The position numbers and the translations under genes were made by a program. From positions 372,001-436,000 of the forward strand of contig OW818687.1 of NCBI GenBank assembly GCA_942493275.1: 64,000 nt of DNA. The letters are read 5' to 3'. Positions 50,516 through 61,310 of the stretch are shown one piece after another; positions within the stretch are counted from its first letter, which is position 1, and every line of letters begins with the position of its first letter. Source of the stretch: G942493275 sp942493275 (lineage in GTDB: Bacteria > Actinomycetota > Coriobacteriia > Anaerosomatales > PHET01). The notes under the pieces were generated by a model. It worked only from the letters and a program-made list of their open reading frames with translations. It had not been told where the DNA came from and did no database searches.

Positions 50516-51579
50516 CGATCGTCCTCCTCGGACACGACGTCGCCGGGCTTCGCGAAGATCATGCGGCCCGCCGAGGTCTGGAGTACGGACGTCACCTCGA
50601 CCAGCGACTCCCTGCCGATCAGGTCCTTGCCGTCGACGACAACCACCATCGTGCCGTCCTCGAGGTAGCCGACCCCCTGCCCGGCCTCCTTGCCCGACTT
50701 CGCGATCCTGAGCGGGATCACGTCTCCAGGGAGGAAGGTCGGCCGGAGCGCACCCGCGGCCTCATTCAGGTTCAGCACCTCGAGCCCTCGAACCCGCGCG
50801 ACCTTGCTGAGGTTGTAGTCGACGGTGACGATCGCCGCGCCCGCATCGGCGCCGAGGCGCATCAGCTTGTCGTCGACCGCCGCCAGGTCCGGGTAGTCGA
50901 TCTCGAAAACGTCGACTGCGCGGCCTTCGGGCAGCGTCGAGAGGAGGTCGAGTCCCCGGCGACCCCGGGCACGACGCGTGTCGTCGGATGAATCCGCGAG
51001 CGTCTGCAGCTCTCCGAGCACGAATCGGGGAACGCGCACGCGCCCCGACAGGAACCCCAGACGGCTGAGCTCCACGAATCTGCCGTCGATGATGGCGCTC
51101 GTGTCGAGCACGACGTCGCGCTGGGAGCCCGGCAGGTCCACGGCACTCGCGAGAGCGGGGAACATCGAGACGAGCTCGCGACGGCGGGTCATGGCAATGC
51201 CCACGCCCAGGTAGGCGGCGGTAACCGACACCAGAACCGAGGCGGAGATCGCAAGCCACGGTGGGTCGAGGAGACGGAGCGGCTGCATCGCGAGGAACGC
51301 GACCAGCAGACCGATCACCAGGCCGACGGTTGCGAGGATTACGTCAGCGCCCGACAGCTCCGAGATGCGGGCTTCGACGCGGTTCCAAGCCGTGGTGAGC
51401 TCTCTGCCGACGATGCCGCCAAGCACGAACCCGATCGAGCCTCCGAGGATAACGAAAACGAAGATGACGTATGAGGGAGACAGACCGAGTTCCGCTTGCC
51501 AGTCGACGACCTGAGTCACAACCATGCCGCCCAGCAACCCCGTCGCAGTAAGCACGAAGCGGGTAATCGCTGTGATCAT
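50512..51579 (-). CDS. Membrane-anchored PIN/TRAM domain protein (YacL family)
   Basis: 355 residues from the ATG at 51579. Four membrane helices (about residues 1-145) precede a PIN nuclease domain: VVLDTSAIIDGRF (first Asp), IDYPDLAAVDDKLM and AIVTVDYNLSKVA (further acidic residues). A C-terminal TRAM domain (GQGVGYLEDGTMVVV) likely binds RNA. Bacillus YacL sits in the same radA-disA-yacL-ispD-ispF order. No clear ribosome-binding site precedes this ATG; a perfect AAGGAGGTGA lies 39 bases upstream without a start codon at normal distance. Confidence 0.88.
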   Translation of the reverse strand: MITAITRFVLTATGLLGGMVVTQVVDWQAELGLSPSYVIFVFVILGGSIGFVLGGIVGRELTTAWNRVEARISELSGADVILATVGLVIGLLVAFLAMQPLRLLDPPWLAISASVLVSVTAAYLGVGIAMTRRRELVSMFPALASAVDLPGSQRDVVLDTSAIIDGRFVELSRLGFLSGRVRVPRFVLGELQTLADSSDDTRRARGRRGLDLLSTLPEGRAVDVFEIDYPDLAAVDDKLMRLGADAGAAIVTVDYNLSKVARVRGLEVLNLNEAAGALRPTFLPGDVIPLRIAKSGKEAGQGVGYLEDGTMVVVVDGKDLIGRESLVEVTSVLQTSAGRMIFAKPGDVVSEEDDR

Positions 51580-51706
51580 GAGTGTGGCGAAGGCGGTTCT
51601 ACGAACCCGCCGAGCCCTCACCTCCTTGGATCGGATGCCCTTGCCGATATGCCCGGATGGTAACACGCACCAGCCCCGCCGCTCCATCAGCCGCGAAGCA
51701 CGGCTC

Positions 51707-52771
51707 CTACACGGCTACGTGAGCCCTTATGCGCGCGAGTCCTGTGGTGATCGCCTTGGCTCGCCTCTCCCCGACACCGTCAACAGCATCGAGGTCCTCG
51801 ACCGTCGCGCGGAGCATGTCCGTGAGCGAGCCGAAGCGCTCGACAATACGCCCGACGACGCTGCCGGGGAGCGCCGGCACCTGAGCGAGCGCCCGGTACC
51901 CCCGGGGACGCAGGTGCTGCTCGGCGTGCTCGAAGGTGGTGAGTCCGAGTGTGTGACCTACGACCTCGGGCTCGAGCAGTCGCTCGGCGGTGAGGTCTGA
52001 GAGCTTGTCGCGAACCACCGCGGCCCTGCGTGCCACGGGCTGGTCGGCGTAGTCGCGCAGCACCAGGATGTATGCCTCGCTGACACCGGCCGTGAGCTCC
52101 TCGGATTGCATCCGCACGAGCCGACCCTCGGTGCCGAGCTGCAGTGTGTAGCGGTTGACCTCCCGGGCGACGCGACGCAGCATCTCGAAGCGGCCGATGA
52201 CCTCAGTGAGGTCGCCGAGCGTCACGAGATCCTCGAACTCGAGCAGCGTGAGGCGCTCGAGCATCTCGTCGAGGCGGTGCCGGTAGTTCTGGAGCGTCGA
52301 GATCGCTTGGTTCGCCTTGGCGAGCAGCACCTCGATGTCCTCGAGCGTGAAGCGATGCCCGCTGCGGTAGAGGTTGACGACGTTGCGGCGCTGCGAGATC
52401 GCCAACACGAGCGAATCCGTCTGGCGGCTCGTTCGCTCGGCCGCGCGGTGGCGCATGCCGGTCTCTGACGTGGGGAGCGACGGGTCCGGGACCAGGTGGA
52501 CGTTGGCCCTCAGTATGTGGGTGCAGTCGGCGTTGAGCACGATTGCGCCGTCCATCTTCGAGAGCTCGAACAGGCGCTGCGGAGTGAACGGCATGTCGAT
52601 CTTGAAGCCCCCGTTGGACAGAGACTCGAGCGCGTCGAGGTCGCCCATGGCGATCAGCGCGCCGCTGTGCGCCGAGATCAACATATCGAGGGCCTCACGA
52701 AGCTGCGTCCCCGGGGCGACTTTCCGCAGTTCGGCCGCCATGACCTCTTTCATCTTGCGCGGTTCGACCAC
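51707..52771 (-). CDS. disA: DNA integrity scanning protein DisA, diadenylate cyclase
   Basis: 354 residues; makes c-di-AMP and scans DNA for branched structures. The DAC domain (about 1-140) has KMDGAIVLN and GMRHRAAERTS, both catalytic motifs intact. A helical spine follows. The C-terminal HhH DNA-binding domain includes FGSLTDMLRATVEDLDAVDGVGERRAKAI. It follows radA, its usual partner. The GTG at 52771 starts MVEPRKMKEVM. Confidence 0.97.
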   Translation of the reverse strand: MVEPRKMKEVMAAELRKVAPGTQLREALDMLISAHSGALIAMGDLDALESLSNGGFKIDMPFTPQRLFELSKMDGAIVLNADCTHILRANVHLVPDPSLPTSETGMRHRAAERTSRQTDSLVLAISQRRNVVNLYRSGHRFTLEDIEVLLAKANQAISTLQNYRHRLDEMLERLTLLEFEDLVTLGDLTEVIGRFEMLRRVAREVNRYTLQLGTEGRLVRMQSEELTAGVSEAYILVLRDYADQPVARRAAVVRDKLSDLTAERLLEPEVVGHTLGLTTFEHAEQHLRPRGYRALAQVPALPGSVVGRIVERFGSLTDMLRATVEDLDAVDGVGERRAKAITTGLARIRAHVAV

Positions 52772-52861
52772 CTACTGCCCCTTCCAGTCTCGTAATTCAG
52801 ATTCTGCCAGATAGCGTACCCGACCGCACTGACAGTGAATCGACGACGAGGCGGCACACGG

Positions 52862-54208
52862 TCAGAAGCCGGCGAGAACCTCCGAGATCGTCGCGCTGCG
52901 CGTGAGGTGCAGTCCTTCGGGCAGCGACGAACCTGAAGCCGACGCGCACACCGTCGTGAAGCCGAGGCGCGCCGCCTCCTTCAGCCGGGCCTGCGCCTGA
53001 CCGACAGGCCTCACGTGCCCGGTCAGACCGAGTTCGCCGAAGGCGGCGACTTCGAGCGGAACGGACCGGTCGGAGCGCGCCGATGCAAGCGCGATCGCAA
53101 GCGGGAGATCGACGGCCGGCTCCGAGATGCGCAGGCCTCCTGCGACCGAGACGTGGACGTCGAGCCCGGAGAACGACACGCCCGCCCTGCGCTCGAGCAC
53201 CGCGATGACCTGCTGGAGCCTGCTGACGTCTATGCCGGTAGCCAGGCGTCGCGGCGTGGGCAGGTAGCTCGGCGTCACGAGCGCCTGTATCTCGACGAGA
53301 AGCGGGCGCGTGCCTTCCATGGCGGCCATGACGACTGAGCCTGAAACCGCCTCCGTACGCTCGGCCAGGAGTGCCGACGAGGGCGATGCGACGCCCTCGA
53401 GCCCGCTCTCCCCCATCTCGAACAGGCCGATCTCACTTGCCGAGCCGAATCGGTTCTTCACCGCGCGAACGATGCGAAACGCGTGATCGCTGTCGCCCTC
53501 GAAGTATAAGACTGCGTCCACCATGTGCTCGAGCACGCGGGGGCCGGCAATCGCGCCCTCCTTGGTGACGTGTCCCACGATGAGGGTGGTGACCCCGCGA
53601 TCCTTGGCGACCCTCATGAGCCTCGCGGTGCAGGCGCGAACCTGCCCCACGCTGCCGGGCGCTCCAGCGAGATCCGGGTCGAAAGCGGTCTGGATGGAGT
53701 CGAGGATCAGGATCGCGGGCTTGAGTTCGGCGACCCGCGCCTCGACGAGCGAGATGTCGAGCTCGGGCAGCAGCGCGACACCCGGAGACTCCGCGCCCAG
53801 ACGACGTGCGCGCAACCCGACCTGCTGCGGCGACTCCTCGCCGCACACGTAGAGCACGCTCAGCCCGCCTCGCGCGAGCGAGTCGGCCGCCTGAAGCAGG
53901 AGCGTGGACTTGCCGATACCCGGCTCTCCGCCGAGCAGCACGAGCGACCCGGGCACGAGCCCGCCACCCAGGACCCGGTCGAGTTCCGAGAGGCCCGTGG
54001 GAACGCGTACCGCCTCGGTCGCTCCGGCGGCATCGAGGGAGATCACAGGGGCAGAACTGACGGCAGCCCGGGCCATGGAGGCCCCGGGCTGCTCGATCTC
54101 TTCAACGTACGTGCCGTACTCGCCGCAGTCGCCGCACCGGCCGATCCATCGGGGCGCGCTCGCGCCGCACTGCTGGCAGCGCCAGACGGTCCGGACCTTG
54201 GCTGCCAC
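52862..54208 (-). CDS. radA: DNA repair protein RadA
   Basis: 448 residues. N-terminal zinc finger CQQCGASAPRWIGRCGDCG; RecA-like core with Walker A GGEPGIGKST; RadA-specific KNRFG motif in VKNRFGSASEIGLFEM; C-terminal Lon-like domain (DVHVSVAGGLRISEPAVDLPLA). It is a branch-migration helicase in recombination. It lies 2 bases after clpC. Confidence 0.97.
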   Translation of the reverse strand: MAAKVRTVWRCQQCGASAPRWIGRCGDCGEYGTYVEEIEQPGASMARAAVSSAPVISLDAAGATEAVRVPTGLSELDRVLGGGLVPGSLVLLGGEPGIGKSTLLLQAADSLARGGLSVLYVCGEESPQQVGLRARRLGAESPGVALLPELDISLVEARVAELKPAILILDSIQTAFDPDLAGAPGSVGQVRACTARLMRVAKDRGVTTLIVGHVTKEGAIAGPRVLEHMVDAVLYFEGDSDHAFRIVRAVKNRFGSASEIGLFEMGESGLEGVASPSSALLAERTEAVSGSVVMAAMEGTRPLLVEIQALVTPSYLPTPRRLATGIDVSRLQQVIAVLERRAGVSFSGLDVHVSVAGGLRISEPAVDLPLAIALASARSDRSVPLEVAAFGELGLTGHVRPVGQAQARLKEAARLGFTTVCASASGSSLPEGLHLTRSATISEVLAGF

Positions 54209-54210
54209 GC

Positions 54211-56772
<2,562 letters not shown>

Positions 56773-56891
56773 GGAGTGCACCCCTTGCAGATGGACGGCT
56801 TCCGGGAGCCGATTGCTGCCTTCGTCGAGTATACCCGCTGCCTCTGACAGCGGGCGTCGAGTGACTGGATCAAAGCAAGTGAGGTGCCACG

Positions 56892-56918
56892 AGATGTGAG
56901 TCAACCTCACTCACATCT
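56892..56918 (-). terminator. Hairpin between lysS and clpC
   Basis: AGATGTGAGT (56892-56901) and ACTCACATCT (56909-56918) form a perfect 10-bp stem with a 7-base loop, just after the lysS stop. It is AT-richer than other terminators here and lacks a U-tract, so a protein-binding operator for clpC is an alternative. The rest of the 162-base gap holds a possible clpC -10 only. Confidence 0.5.
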
Positions 56919-56934
56919 GGGCTGCGAGACGCGC

Positions 56935-58434
56935 CTAGGCCTCCGGGCGCATGTGCGGGAAGAGCAGCACGTCTCGGATGGACGGCTGATCCGTGAGCAG
57001 CATGACCAGGCGGTCGATGCCGATGCCGAGACCGCCAGCGGGAGGCATGCCGTATTCCTGCGCGCGGAGGTAGTCCTCGTCGACCCACATCGCCTCGACG
57101 TCGCCGGCATCCTTGGCCGCCGCCTGCGCGTCGAACCGCGCACGCTGGTCAACGGGGTCGACGAGCTCGGAGAACGCGTTGGCAAACTCGCGTCCGGTGA
57201 TGATGAGCTCGAAACGGTCCGTGAGCTCGGGATCCTCGTCGTTGCGGCGAGCGAGCGGTGAGGTCTCGGCGGGGTACATGGTGACGAACGTGGGCTCGAT
57301 CAGCGTGTGCTCGACGAGCTTCTCAAAGAGCTCGGTCAGAAGCTTGCCGGGGCCCCACGACTTGTCGACAGAGACCTCGTGCTTCTCGCACAGCGCGTGC
57401 AGCTCGTCGACGGGGGTGTGAACGCTGACCTCGACGCCGGCGGCAGCGCTTGTGAGCTCTGCCATCGTCGCGCGTCGCCACGGCGAAGCAAGCGAGACCG
57501 CCTGGCCCTGATACTCGACCTCGACGGTTCCGAGGACGTCGCTTGCCGCCGAGGTGATGATGCCCTCAGTGAGGTCCATCATGCTCTGCATGTTGCCGTA
57601 TGCCTGATACGCCTCGAGCATCGTGAACTCGGGGTTGTGGCGAGGTGACATGCCCTCGTTGCGGAAGGAGCGATTGATTTCATACACGCGCTCGAAGCCG
57701 CCGACGAGAAGCCTCTTGAGGTAGAGCTCGGGTGCGATTCGCAGGTACAACGGCATGTCGAGCGCGTTGTGATGGGTGATGAACGGACGAGCCGTCGCAC
57801 CGCCCGGAATCGGCTGGAGCATCGGAGTCTCGACCTCAAGGTATCCCTGCGAGTCCATGTAACGGCGAATCGCAGAGACGACCCTGAAGCGGGTCTCGAA
57901 CACGCTGCGGACCTCGGGATTGGCGATGAGGTCGACGTAGCGCTGGCGGTAGCGGGTCTCGGTGTCCGAGAGGCCGTGGTACTTCTCGGGAAGCGGCCTG
58001 AGCGACTTCGAGAGCAGCGTGACCTCGGTCGGAGAGATAGATATCTCGCCGCGTCTGGTGCGAAGCACCGTCCCGGTCGCTCCGACCCAGTCGCCGAGGT
58101 CGAGGTCGGTCGCCGCGGCGAACGCGTCCTCGCCGAGCAGGTTGATGCGGCAGAAGACCTGCATTTCGCCGGTGGCGTCGCGCAGGACGAGGAACGCGAC
58201 CTTGCCCTGGTCGCGCTTGGCGACCAGGCGACCGGCGATCGTGACGACCGTATCCGTCTCGTCTCCCGGTTCGAGCGCGCCGAAGGCATCGAGGATGTCG
58301 GCGGCCCGATGGGTGAACTCGAAGCCGTTGACGAACGGCTCGGCGCCCGACTCGCGAAGCGCGTCGAGCTTGGCGCGGCGTACCGCGAACGGATCGTCCT
58401 CGGGTACGGAGGAGACGGTCGACTCGTCGGTCAT
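56935..58434 (-). CDS. lysS: Lysyl-tRNA synthetase (class II)
   Basis: 499 residues. The N-terminal anticodon-binding OB-fold (about 60-150) includes TVVTIAGRLVAKRDQGKVAFL. Class II motifs: motif 1 near FETRFRVVSAIRRYMDSQGYLEVETPML (split), motif 2 FERVYEINRSFRNEG, motif 3 GLGIGIDRLVMLLT. It follows greA by 2 bases, the greA-lysS order of Bacillus. Confidence 0.97.
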   Translation of the reverse strand: MTDESTVSSVPEDDPFAVRRAKLDALRESGAEPFVNGFEFTHRAADILDAFGALEPGDETDTVVTIAGRLVAKRDQGKVAFLVLRDATGEMQVFCRINLLGEDAFAAATDLDLGDWVGATGTVLRTRRGEISISPTEVTLLSKSLRPLPEKYHGLSDTETRYRQRYVDLIANPEVRSVFETRFRVVSAIRRYMDSQGYLEVETPMLQPIPGGATARPFITHHNALDMPLYLRIAPELYLKRLLVGGFERVYEINRSFRNEGMSPRHNPEFTMLEAYQAYGNMQSMMDLTEGIITSAASDVLGTVEVEYQGQAVSLASPWRRATMAELTSAAAGVEVSVHTPVDELHALCEKHEVSVDKSWGPGKLLTELFEKLVEHTLIEPTFVTMYPAETSPLARRNDEDPELTDRFELIITGREFANAFSELVDPVDQRARFDAQAAAKDAGDVEAMWVDEDYLRAQEYGMPPAGGLGIGIDRLVMLLTDQPSIRDVLLFPHMRPEA

Positions 58435-58436
58435 GA

Positions 58437-58910
58437 TCAGCGCTTGATCGAGAGGATCGCGTACTCGATGATTGAACCACGCGGGGTGGTCACCTTAACG
58501 GTGTCCCCCTTCTTGTGGCCCATGATCGCCTGACCGACCGGGGACTCGTTGCTGATCTTGTCGTGCGTCGGGTCGGCCTCGGCGGAACCAACGACCTGGT
58601 AGACGTGCGTGTCGCCCGTCTCGGCGTCCTTGATCTCGACCTTGCTGCCCAGCGTCACCTTGGTGCTCGACTTGGGAGCATCGATGATCGTCGCATGCGC
58701 GAGGATCTGGTTGACCTCGATGATGCGGCTCTCGACCCACGCCTGCTCGTTCTTGGCGTCGTCGTACTCGGAGTTCTCGGAGATGTCGCCGAACTCCTTG
58801 GCCTCCTTGATCCGCTCCCCGACCTCTCGGCGGCGAACGGTTTCCAGATGCTCAAGCTCGGCTTCCAGCTTGGCCTGCCCCTCAGGGGTGAGGGCGATTT
58901 CCTTGTGCAT
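58437..58910 (-). CDS. greA: Transcription elongation factor GreA
   Basis: 157 residues from the ATG at 58910. The N-terminal coiled coil includes LTPEGQAKLEAELEHLETVRR and the acidic tip GDISENSEYDDAKNEQ, which enters the polymerase secondary channel and stimulates RNA cleavage. The C-terminal FKBP-like domain ends SPVGQAIMGHKKGDTVKV. A longer upstream frame was rejected. Confidence 0.97.
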   Translation of the reverse strand: MHKEIALTPEGQAKLEAELEHLETVRRREVGERIKEAKEFGDISENSEYDDAKNEQAWVESRIIEVNQILAHATIIDAPKSSTKVTLGSKVEIKDAETGDTHVYQVVGSAEADPTHDKISNESPVGQAIMGHKKGDTVKVTTPRGSIIEYAILSIKR

Positions 58911-58952
58911 ACTCCTGGCTCCTGTCTTTTGCCCGCCACACTGCCGGCGCGA

Positions 58953-58992
58953 GCCTGCCGGTAACACGCAGGCTGCCCGGTGAGGGGCAGCC
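58953..58992 (-). terminator. Tandem, mutually exclusive hairpins between tatA and greA
   Basis: GGCTGCCC (58971-58978) pairs with GGGCAGCC (58985-58992). GCCTGC (58953-58958) can instead pair with GCAGGC, which overlaps the first stem. The 177-base gap holds no gene. The two alternatives could act as terminator and antiterminator before greA-lysS, or only as a tatA terminator. Confidence 0.5.
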
Positions 58993-59087
58993 CGCTGAAA
59001 TGTCCACGAGAGTATAGCCGAACGGACCGACATGGCAACCCGAGGGCCGTCCGAGCGTGCGGCGCGTCGATGGTGCCGCGACGTGTG

Positions 59088-59306
59088 TTAGACCTTGGAG
59101 TCTTCCTCGGAAGGAGCGGCAGCCTTGGTGGTCGAGGCCTCGTCGCCCTCTTCACCATCTTCGAGCTTGCCCTCGGCACCCTCACGGATGGACCTCATCG
59201 TCGAACCGAACATCTTCCCGAGCTTCGGCAACTGCTTGGGGCCGAAGAGGATGAGGATGACGACAAGAATCAGAATGAGTTCCCAGCCACCAGGTCGTCC
59301 GAACAT
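59088..59306 (-). CDS. tatA: Sec-independent protein translocase TatA
   Basis: 72 residues from the ATG at 59306, preceded by GGAGGTAGGAG. One N-terminal membrane helix (WELILILVVILILFGP), the FG hinge and amphipathic helix KQLPKLGKMFGSTMRSI, then an acidic tail. It forms the pore of the Tat pathway for folded, often cofactor-bearing proteins. tatC is not in the window. Confidence 0.92.
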   Translation of the reverse strand: MFGRPGGWELILILVVILILFGPKQLPKLGKMFGSTMRSIREGAEGKLEDGEEGDEASTTKAAAPSEEDSKV

Positions 59307-59361
59307 ACTCCTACCTCCGATTGTCTCAGCCGGCCATCGCCGACTGTGGGGACGCCGCGCG

Positions 59362-60036
59362 CTAGCGTACCACCTGTGGGATTGCCTCTGCCACGCCTTC
59401 GGCGCGAGAGAGATAGTAGAGCGTGTGCAATAGTTCACGCACCGGATCGGTGTTGTGGAGCGTGACGCTGTCAGGCACCGAGACGAAAGACGGCGAATAG
59501 TTGAGAATCACCATGATTCCCGCATTCACCAGCATATCCGCTGCCACCTGAGCGGCATCCGGCGGAACAGCGATCACGCCGAACTTGATGCCCTGCTCGC
59601 TGACCACTCGGTTCAGCTCGGCGACGTCGCGAACGATGAGGTCACCGATGCGCTGGCCGATACGTGAGCGCTCGTTGTCGAACAGCGCGGCGACGATGAA
59701 TCCCCGCGCCTTGAGCCCGTCGTAGGCGGCGATGGCCGATCCGAGGTTGCCCGCGCCGACGATCGCCAGGCGATGTACGTGATCCGAGCCGAGAATGCGC
59801 TGAATGTGATCGACCAGCAGGCTGATGTCGTATCCGACACCGCGCTTGCCGAACTGGCCGAAGTACGCGAGGTCGCGACGAATCTGGGCGGCGTTGACCT
59901 CAGACAGCTCGGAGAGCTGCGCGGAGGACACCGTCTGGAAGCCCTCACCCCGAAGGTGAAGCAGGACGTTGAGATAGTTTGGGAGTCTCTCGATGACGCC
60001 CTGCGGTATGCGTGGTGCACTGTTCTCTATGGTCAC
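59362..60036 (-). CDS. rex: Redox-sensing transcriptional repressor Rex
   Basis: 224 residues from the GTG at 60036, chosen because GAGGA lies 5 bases upstream and the product begins TIENSAPRIPQGVIERLPNYL, aligning with family N-termini. An upstream ATG would overlap the operator. The winged-helix domain (about 1-80) includes AAQIRRDLAYFGQFGKRGVGYD. The Rossmann domain has AIVGAGNLGSAIAAY and FDNE for NAD(H). Rex releases DNA when NADH rises and controls fermentative and respiratory genes. Confidence 0.95.
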   Translation of the reverse strand: MTIENSAPRIPQGVIERLPNYLNVLLHLRGEGFQTVSSAQLSELSEVNAAQIRRDLAYFGQFGKRGVGYDISLLVDHIQRILGSDHVHRLAIVGAGNLGSAIAAYDGLKARGFIVAALFDNERSRIGQRIGDLIVRDVAELNRVVSEQGIKFGVIAVPPDAAQVAADMLVNAGIMVILNYSPSFVSVPDSVTLHNTDPVRELLHTLYYLSRAEGVAEAIPQVVR

Positions 60037-60083
60037 GATTTCCTCGAACCGTTGCCGGACGATTCGGTGAAACATACCCGAAT

Positions 60084-60112
60084 ATCGTAACAAGTGTTAC
60101 AAACCCGCACAA
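60084..60112 (-). promoter_or_regulatory. rex promoter with Rex operator
   Basis: Minus strand: -35 TTGTGC (60112-60107), 17-base spacer, -10 TACGAT (60089-60084). Overlapping it is TTGTAA-CACTTG-TTACGA (60102-60085), which matches the 18-bp Rex consensus TTGTGA-N6-TCACAA with A for G. Its core GTAACACTTGTTAC is a near-perfect palindrome. Autorepression is inferred. Confidence 0.75.
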
Positions 60113-60132
60113 GCAACGGAGTGCCGACTCGG

Positions 60133-61254
60133 CTAAACGCCGTCCTGAATCAGGTGCAGAACGTCTGAGCGAGTGACCACACCGACGAGCCGACCCTCCC
60201 CCACGACCAACAGCGCCCCCGGCTTGTCGCCGGCGAGCTTGGGCAGGAGCGACGACACGGGGTCGGTGGACTGGACCACGAGAGCAGCCAGGTCCCGATT
60301 GGTTATGTCGACCGTGCGCACGTACGGCCAGTCCTCGCGCGACACCGCCTTGAGGTCCGGCAGTGTAACCAGGCCGATGATGGCGCCCTCGTGAAGAACC
60401 GGGTACCGGCTGTGCCGCCCGCCGAGAAAGTGGTCGTGCGCGAGCTGCTCAAGCGTCTTGTCTCCGCTCACGAACTCCGGCGTGGCGCTCATGATCGCCG
60501 AGACGGCCACGCCGTCAGTGGCGGACGTGATCACCTGCTGCCGGTACGCCTGACCCGCCAGTGATGCGACGAACCAACCGATGAGCCCGAACCAGATGAG
60601 GTCGACGCGGCCATTGAGGACGCCCAGGACCGCGGAGGCGACCATAACCCACCCGATGAGCTGACCGGAGCGAGCCGCCCACTTGGTGGCCTTGAGCAGG
60701 TCGCCCGTGACGCCCCACAGTATCGAGCGCAGCACACGACCGCCATCGAGCGGAAATCCGGGAAGCATGTTGAAGACGGCTACGGCGAGATTGATAGCCG
60801 ACAGGTACTCCAGCGGCGCCCACACCCACCACGGCGCGCCCTGTGAATACGCGACTGAGAACGCCAGGAAGCCCAGCGCTGAGAGGATCAGACTCATCCC
60901 CGGCCCTGCCGCAGCCATCAGAAATTCGCGACCGGCGCTCTTTGGCTCCTCGTCGATCTGCGCAACGCCGCCGAAGATGAACAGCGTGATCTTCTCGACG
61001 TGCCCACCTTCAGCGCGCGCCACCAGAGAGTGCGAGAGTTCGTGCGCGACGATCGACGCGAAGAACAGCAGCGCCGTCACCGCGCCGACGACGTAGGAGA
61101 ACCACGCCGGAGAGAGGGAGGCTGCGGGAATCGACGGGAAGTAGCTCCCACCGAGCGAGAACGCGACGAGCCCGAAGATGATCAGCCACGTCAGATTGAT
61201 CTCGAACGGTATGCCGAAGATGCGGCCGACCCGGATGGCTGGGACGTCGAACAC
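60133..61254 (-). CDS. Site-2 protease family (M50) membrane metalloprotease with CBS domains
   Basis: 373 residues, six or so membrane helices. The zinc motif HELSH lies in ASIVAHELSHSLVA and the third ligand in NMLPGFPLDGGR. Two C-terminal CBS domains (about 245-373), with AIIGLVTLPDLKAV and LVGVVTRSDVLHLI, probably bind an adenine nucleotide. The family, like archaeal S2P-CBS proteins and SpoIVFB, cleaves within membranes. Its substrate is not known. Between rex and the MTA phosphorylase gene. Confidence 0.92.
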   Translation of the reverse strand: MFDVPAIRVGRIFGIPFEINLTWLIIFGLVAFSLGGSYFPSIPAASLSPAWFSYVVGAVTALLFFASIVAHELSHSLVARAEGGHVEKITLFIFGGVAQIDEEPKSAGREFLMAAAGPGMSLILSALGFLAFSVAYSQGAPWWVWAPLEYLSAINLAVAVFNMLPGFPLDGGRVLRSILWGVTGDLLKATKWAARSGQLIGWVMVASAVLGVLNGRVDLIWFGLIGWFVASLAGQAYRQQVITSATDGVAVSAIMSATPEFVSGDKTLEQLAHDHFLGGRHSRYPVLHEGAIIGLVTLPDLKAVSREDWPYVRTVDITNRDLAALVVQSTDPVSSLLPKLAGDKPGALLVVGEGRLVGVVTRSDVLHLIQDGV

Positions 61255-61268
61255 AGGCGGCTCCCCTC

Positions 61269-61292
61269 GGGACCCCTCGTGCGAGGGGTCCC
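61269..61292 (-). terminator. Terminator after the MTA phosphorylase gene
   Basis: GGGACCCCTC (61269-61278) and GAGGGGTCCC (61283-61292) form a perfect 10-bp stem with a 4-base loop, before the M50 gene. Confidence 0.65.
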
Positions 61293-61310
61293 GTTCCGGG
61301 CGAGTGGTGG

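Noticed and set aside
56773..56934. A CtsR heptad operator upstream of clpC
   Set aside because: No direct repeat of the GGTCAAA type was found, and no ctsR, mcsA or mcsB gene is adjacent.
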